Origin: Eutrophobius sp051275005
Lineage (GTDB): Bacteria > Pseudomonadota > Gammaproteobacteria > Eutrophobiales > Eutrophobiaceae
Assembly: GCA_051275005.1 (NCBI GenBank)
Contig: JBNMOP010000035.1
Span: forward strand, 1-24,902
DNA length: 24,902 nt
Reading direction: 5' to 3'
Shown here: piece after piece, positions 24,739-24,902 of the stretch
Numbering within the stretch: the stretch's first letter is position 1
How the letters are laid out: the number at the start of each line of letters is the position of its first letter
The notes under the pieces: model-generated
What the model was told of the DNA's origin: nothing
The model's input: only the letters and a program-made list of their open reading frames with translations
The model's database searches: none
Translations under genes and position numbers: made by a program

Positions 24739-24902
24739 GATATCGGTCTGCTATTATCTTTATCAGCTTTCTTGCAAGTTTTTGCTTGGATACGCGACCT
24801 AAACTTACACTTCCTCCTGACCACAAAACTTCAAGTGCATTATCTTCAGTATCAAAGCCCAAACCCTCACCAACTGCGTTTGCGGCTATCATGTCCAGTC
24901 CT
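24710..24902 (-). CDS. coaBC: CoaBC (phosphopantothenoylcysteine synthase/decarboxylase), C-terminal fragment
   Basis: Only about the last 64 codons are in the window; the frame is open at the edge (GLDMIAANAVGEGLGFDTEDNA at the edge, read as shorter pieces GLDMIAANAV and GLGFDTEDNA). These match the CoaB C-terminus (family LD.MVANDV..., then a GxGFxxDxN loop). The ending is a helix rich in Lys and Arg, the usual CoaBC tail. CoaBC makes 4'-phosphopantetheine in two steps of coenzyme A synthesis. Its stop at 24710 lies 29 bases inside dut. Confidence 0.9.
   Translation of the reverse strand, partial: GLDMIAANAVGEGLGFDTEDNALEVLWSGGSVSLGRVSKQKLARKLIKIIADRYHEKNSNKSH

Overview
The window is chromosomal housekeeping DNA from an AT-rich gammaproteobacterium. 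I base this on PilT/PilU retraction ATPases, HemX, SlmA, YqgE/RuvX, YggS-ProC-YggT, a fused AlgC-type phosphohexomutase, and a gene order that closely tracks two Pseudomonas aeruginosa neighbourhoods as I recall them: gshB-tonB3-yqgE-ruvX-pyrR-pyrB-pyrC' ... pilU-pilT-yggS-proC-yggT, and crc/pyrE ... slmA-argB-algC-dut-coaBC. I cannot assign genus or order. I see no mobile elements, CRISPR arrays, tRNA or rRNA genes, and no stretch longer than about 175 bases without a gene.

Layout. 1-2419 (minus): a tight haem operon transcribed hemC-hemD-hemX, with hemX cut by the window edge. 2514-9356 (plus): gshB and a TonB-like gene, then yqgE-ruvX-pyrR-pyrB-pyrC', then a PyrK-type iron-sulfur flavoprotein. 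The dihydroorotase homologue has lost most of its metal ligands and is read as a non-catalytic partner of aspartate transcarbamoylase. 9365-14855 (minus): a TonB-dependent outer-membrane receptor, then three tandem type IV pilus retraction ATPases transcribed pilT, pilU and a second PilU-like gene. 15031-17776 (plus): yggS, proC, yggT and a DUF4426-type exported protein. 17773-18552 (minus): an exonuclease III family gene (xth/crc type) divergent from pyrE (18704-19354, plus). It is followed by an exported coiled-coil protein with a degenerate DUF4124-like N-terminus. 20099-24902 (minus): an operon transcribed coaBC(partial)-dut-algC-argB-slmA.

How the genes work together. Pyrimidine synthesis dominates: PyrR, ATCase with its pseudo-DHOase, a possible electron-transfer subunit for dihydroorotate dehydrogenase, PyrE, and Dut on the dUTP side. 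Active dihydroorotase, the PyrD catalytic subunit and PyrF must lie elsewhere. The pili genes and the TonB gene sit in the same neighbourhood as in P. aeruginosa, where tonB3 affects twitching. Proline, arginine, glutathione and haem synthesis, CoA synthesis and sugar-phosphate supply for cell-surface polysaccharide fill the rest.

The most notable points are the catalytically dead dihydroorotase homologue beside a PyrK-like protein, the third retraction ATPase, the membrane-sensor extension on the phosphohexomutase, the DUF4426 gene without its usual metX/metW neighbours, and convergent gene pairs packed with no visible terminators. I found nothing that I can defend as a wholly new system.
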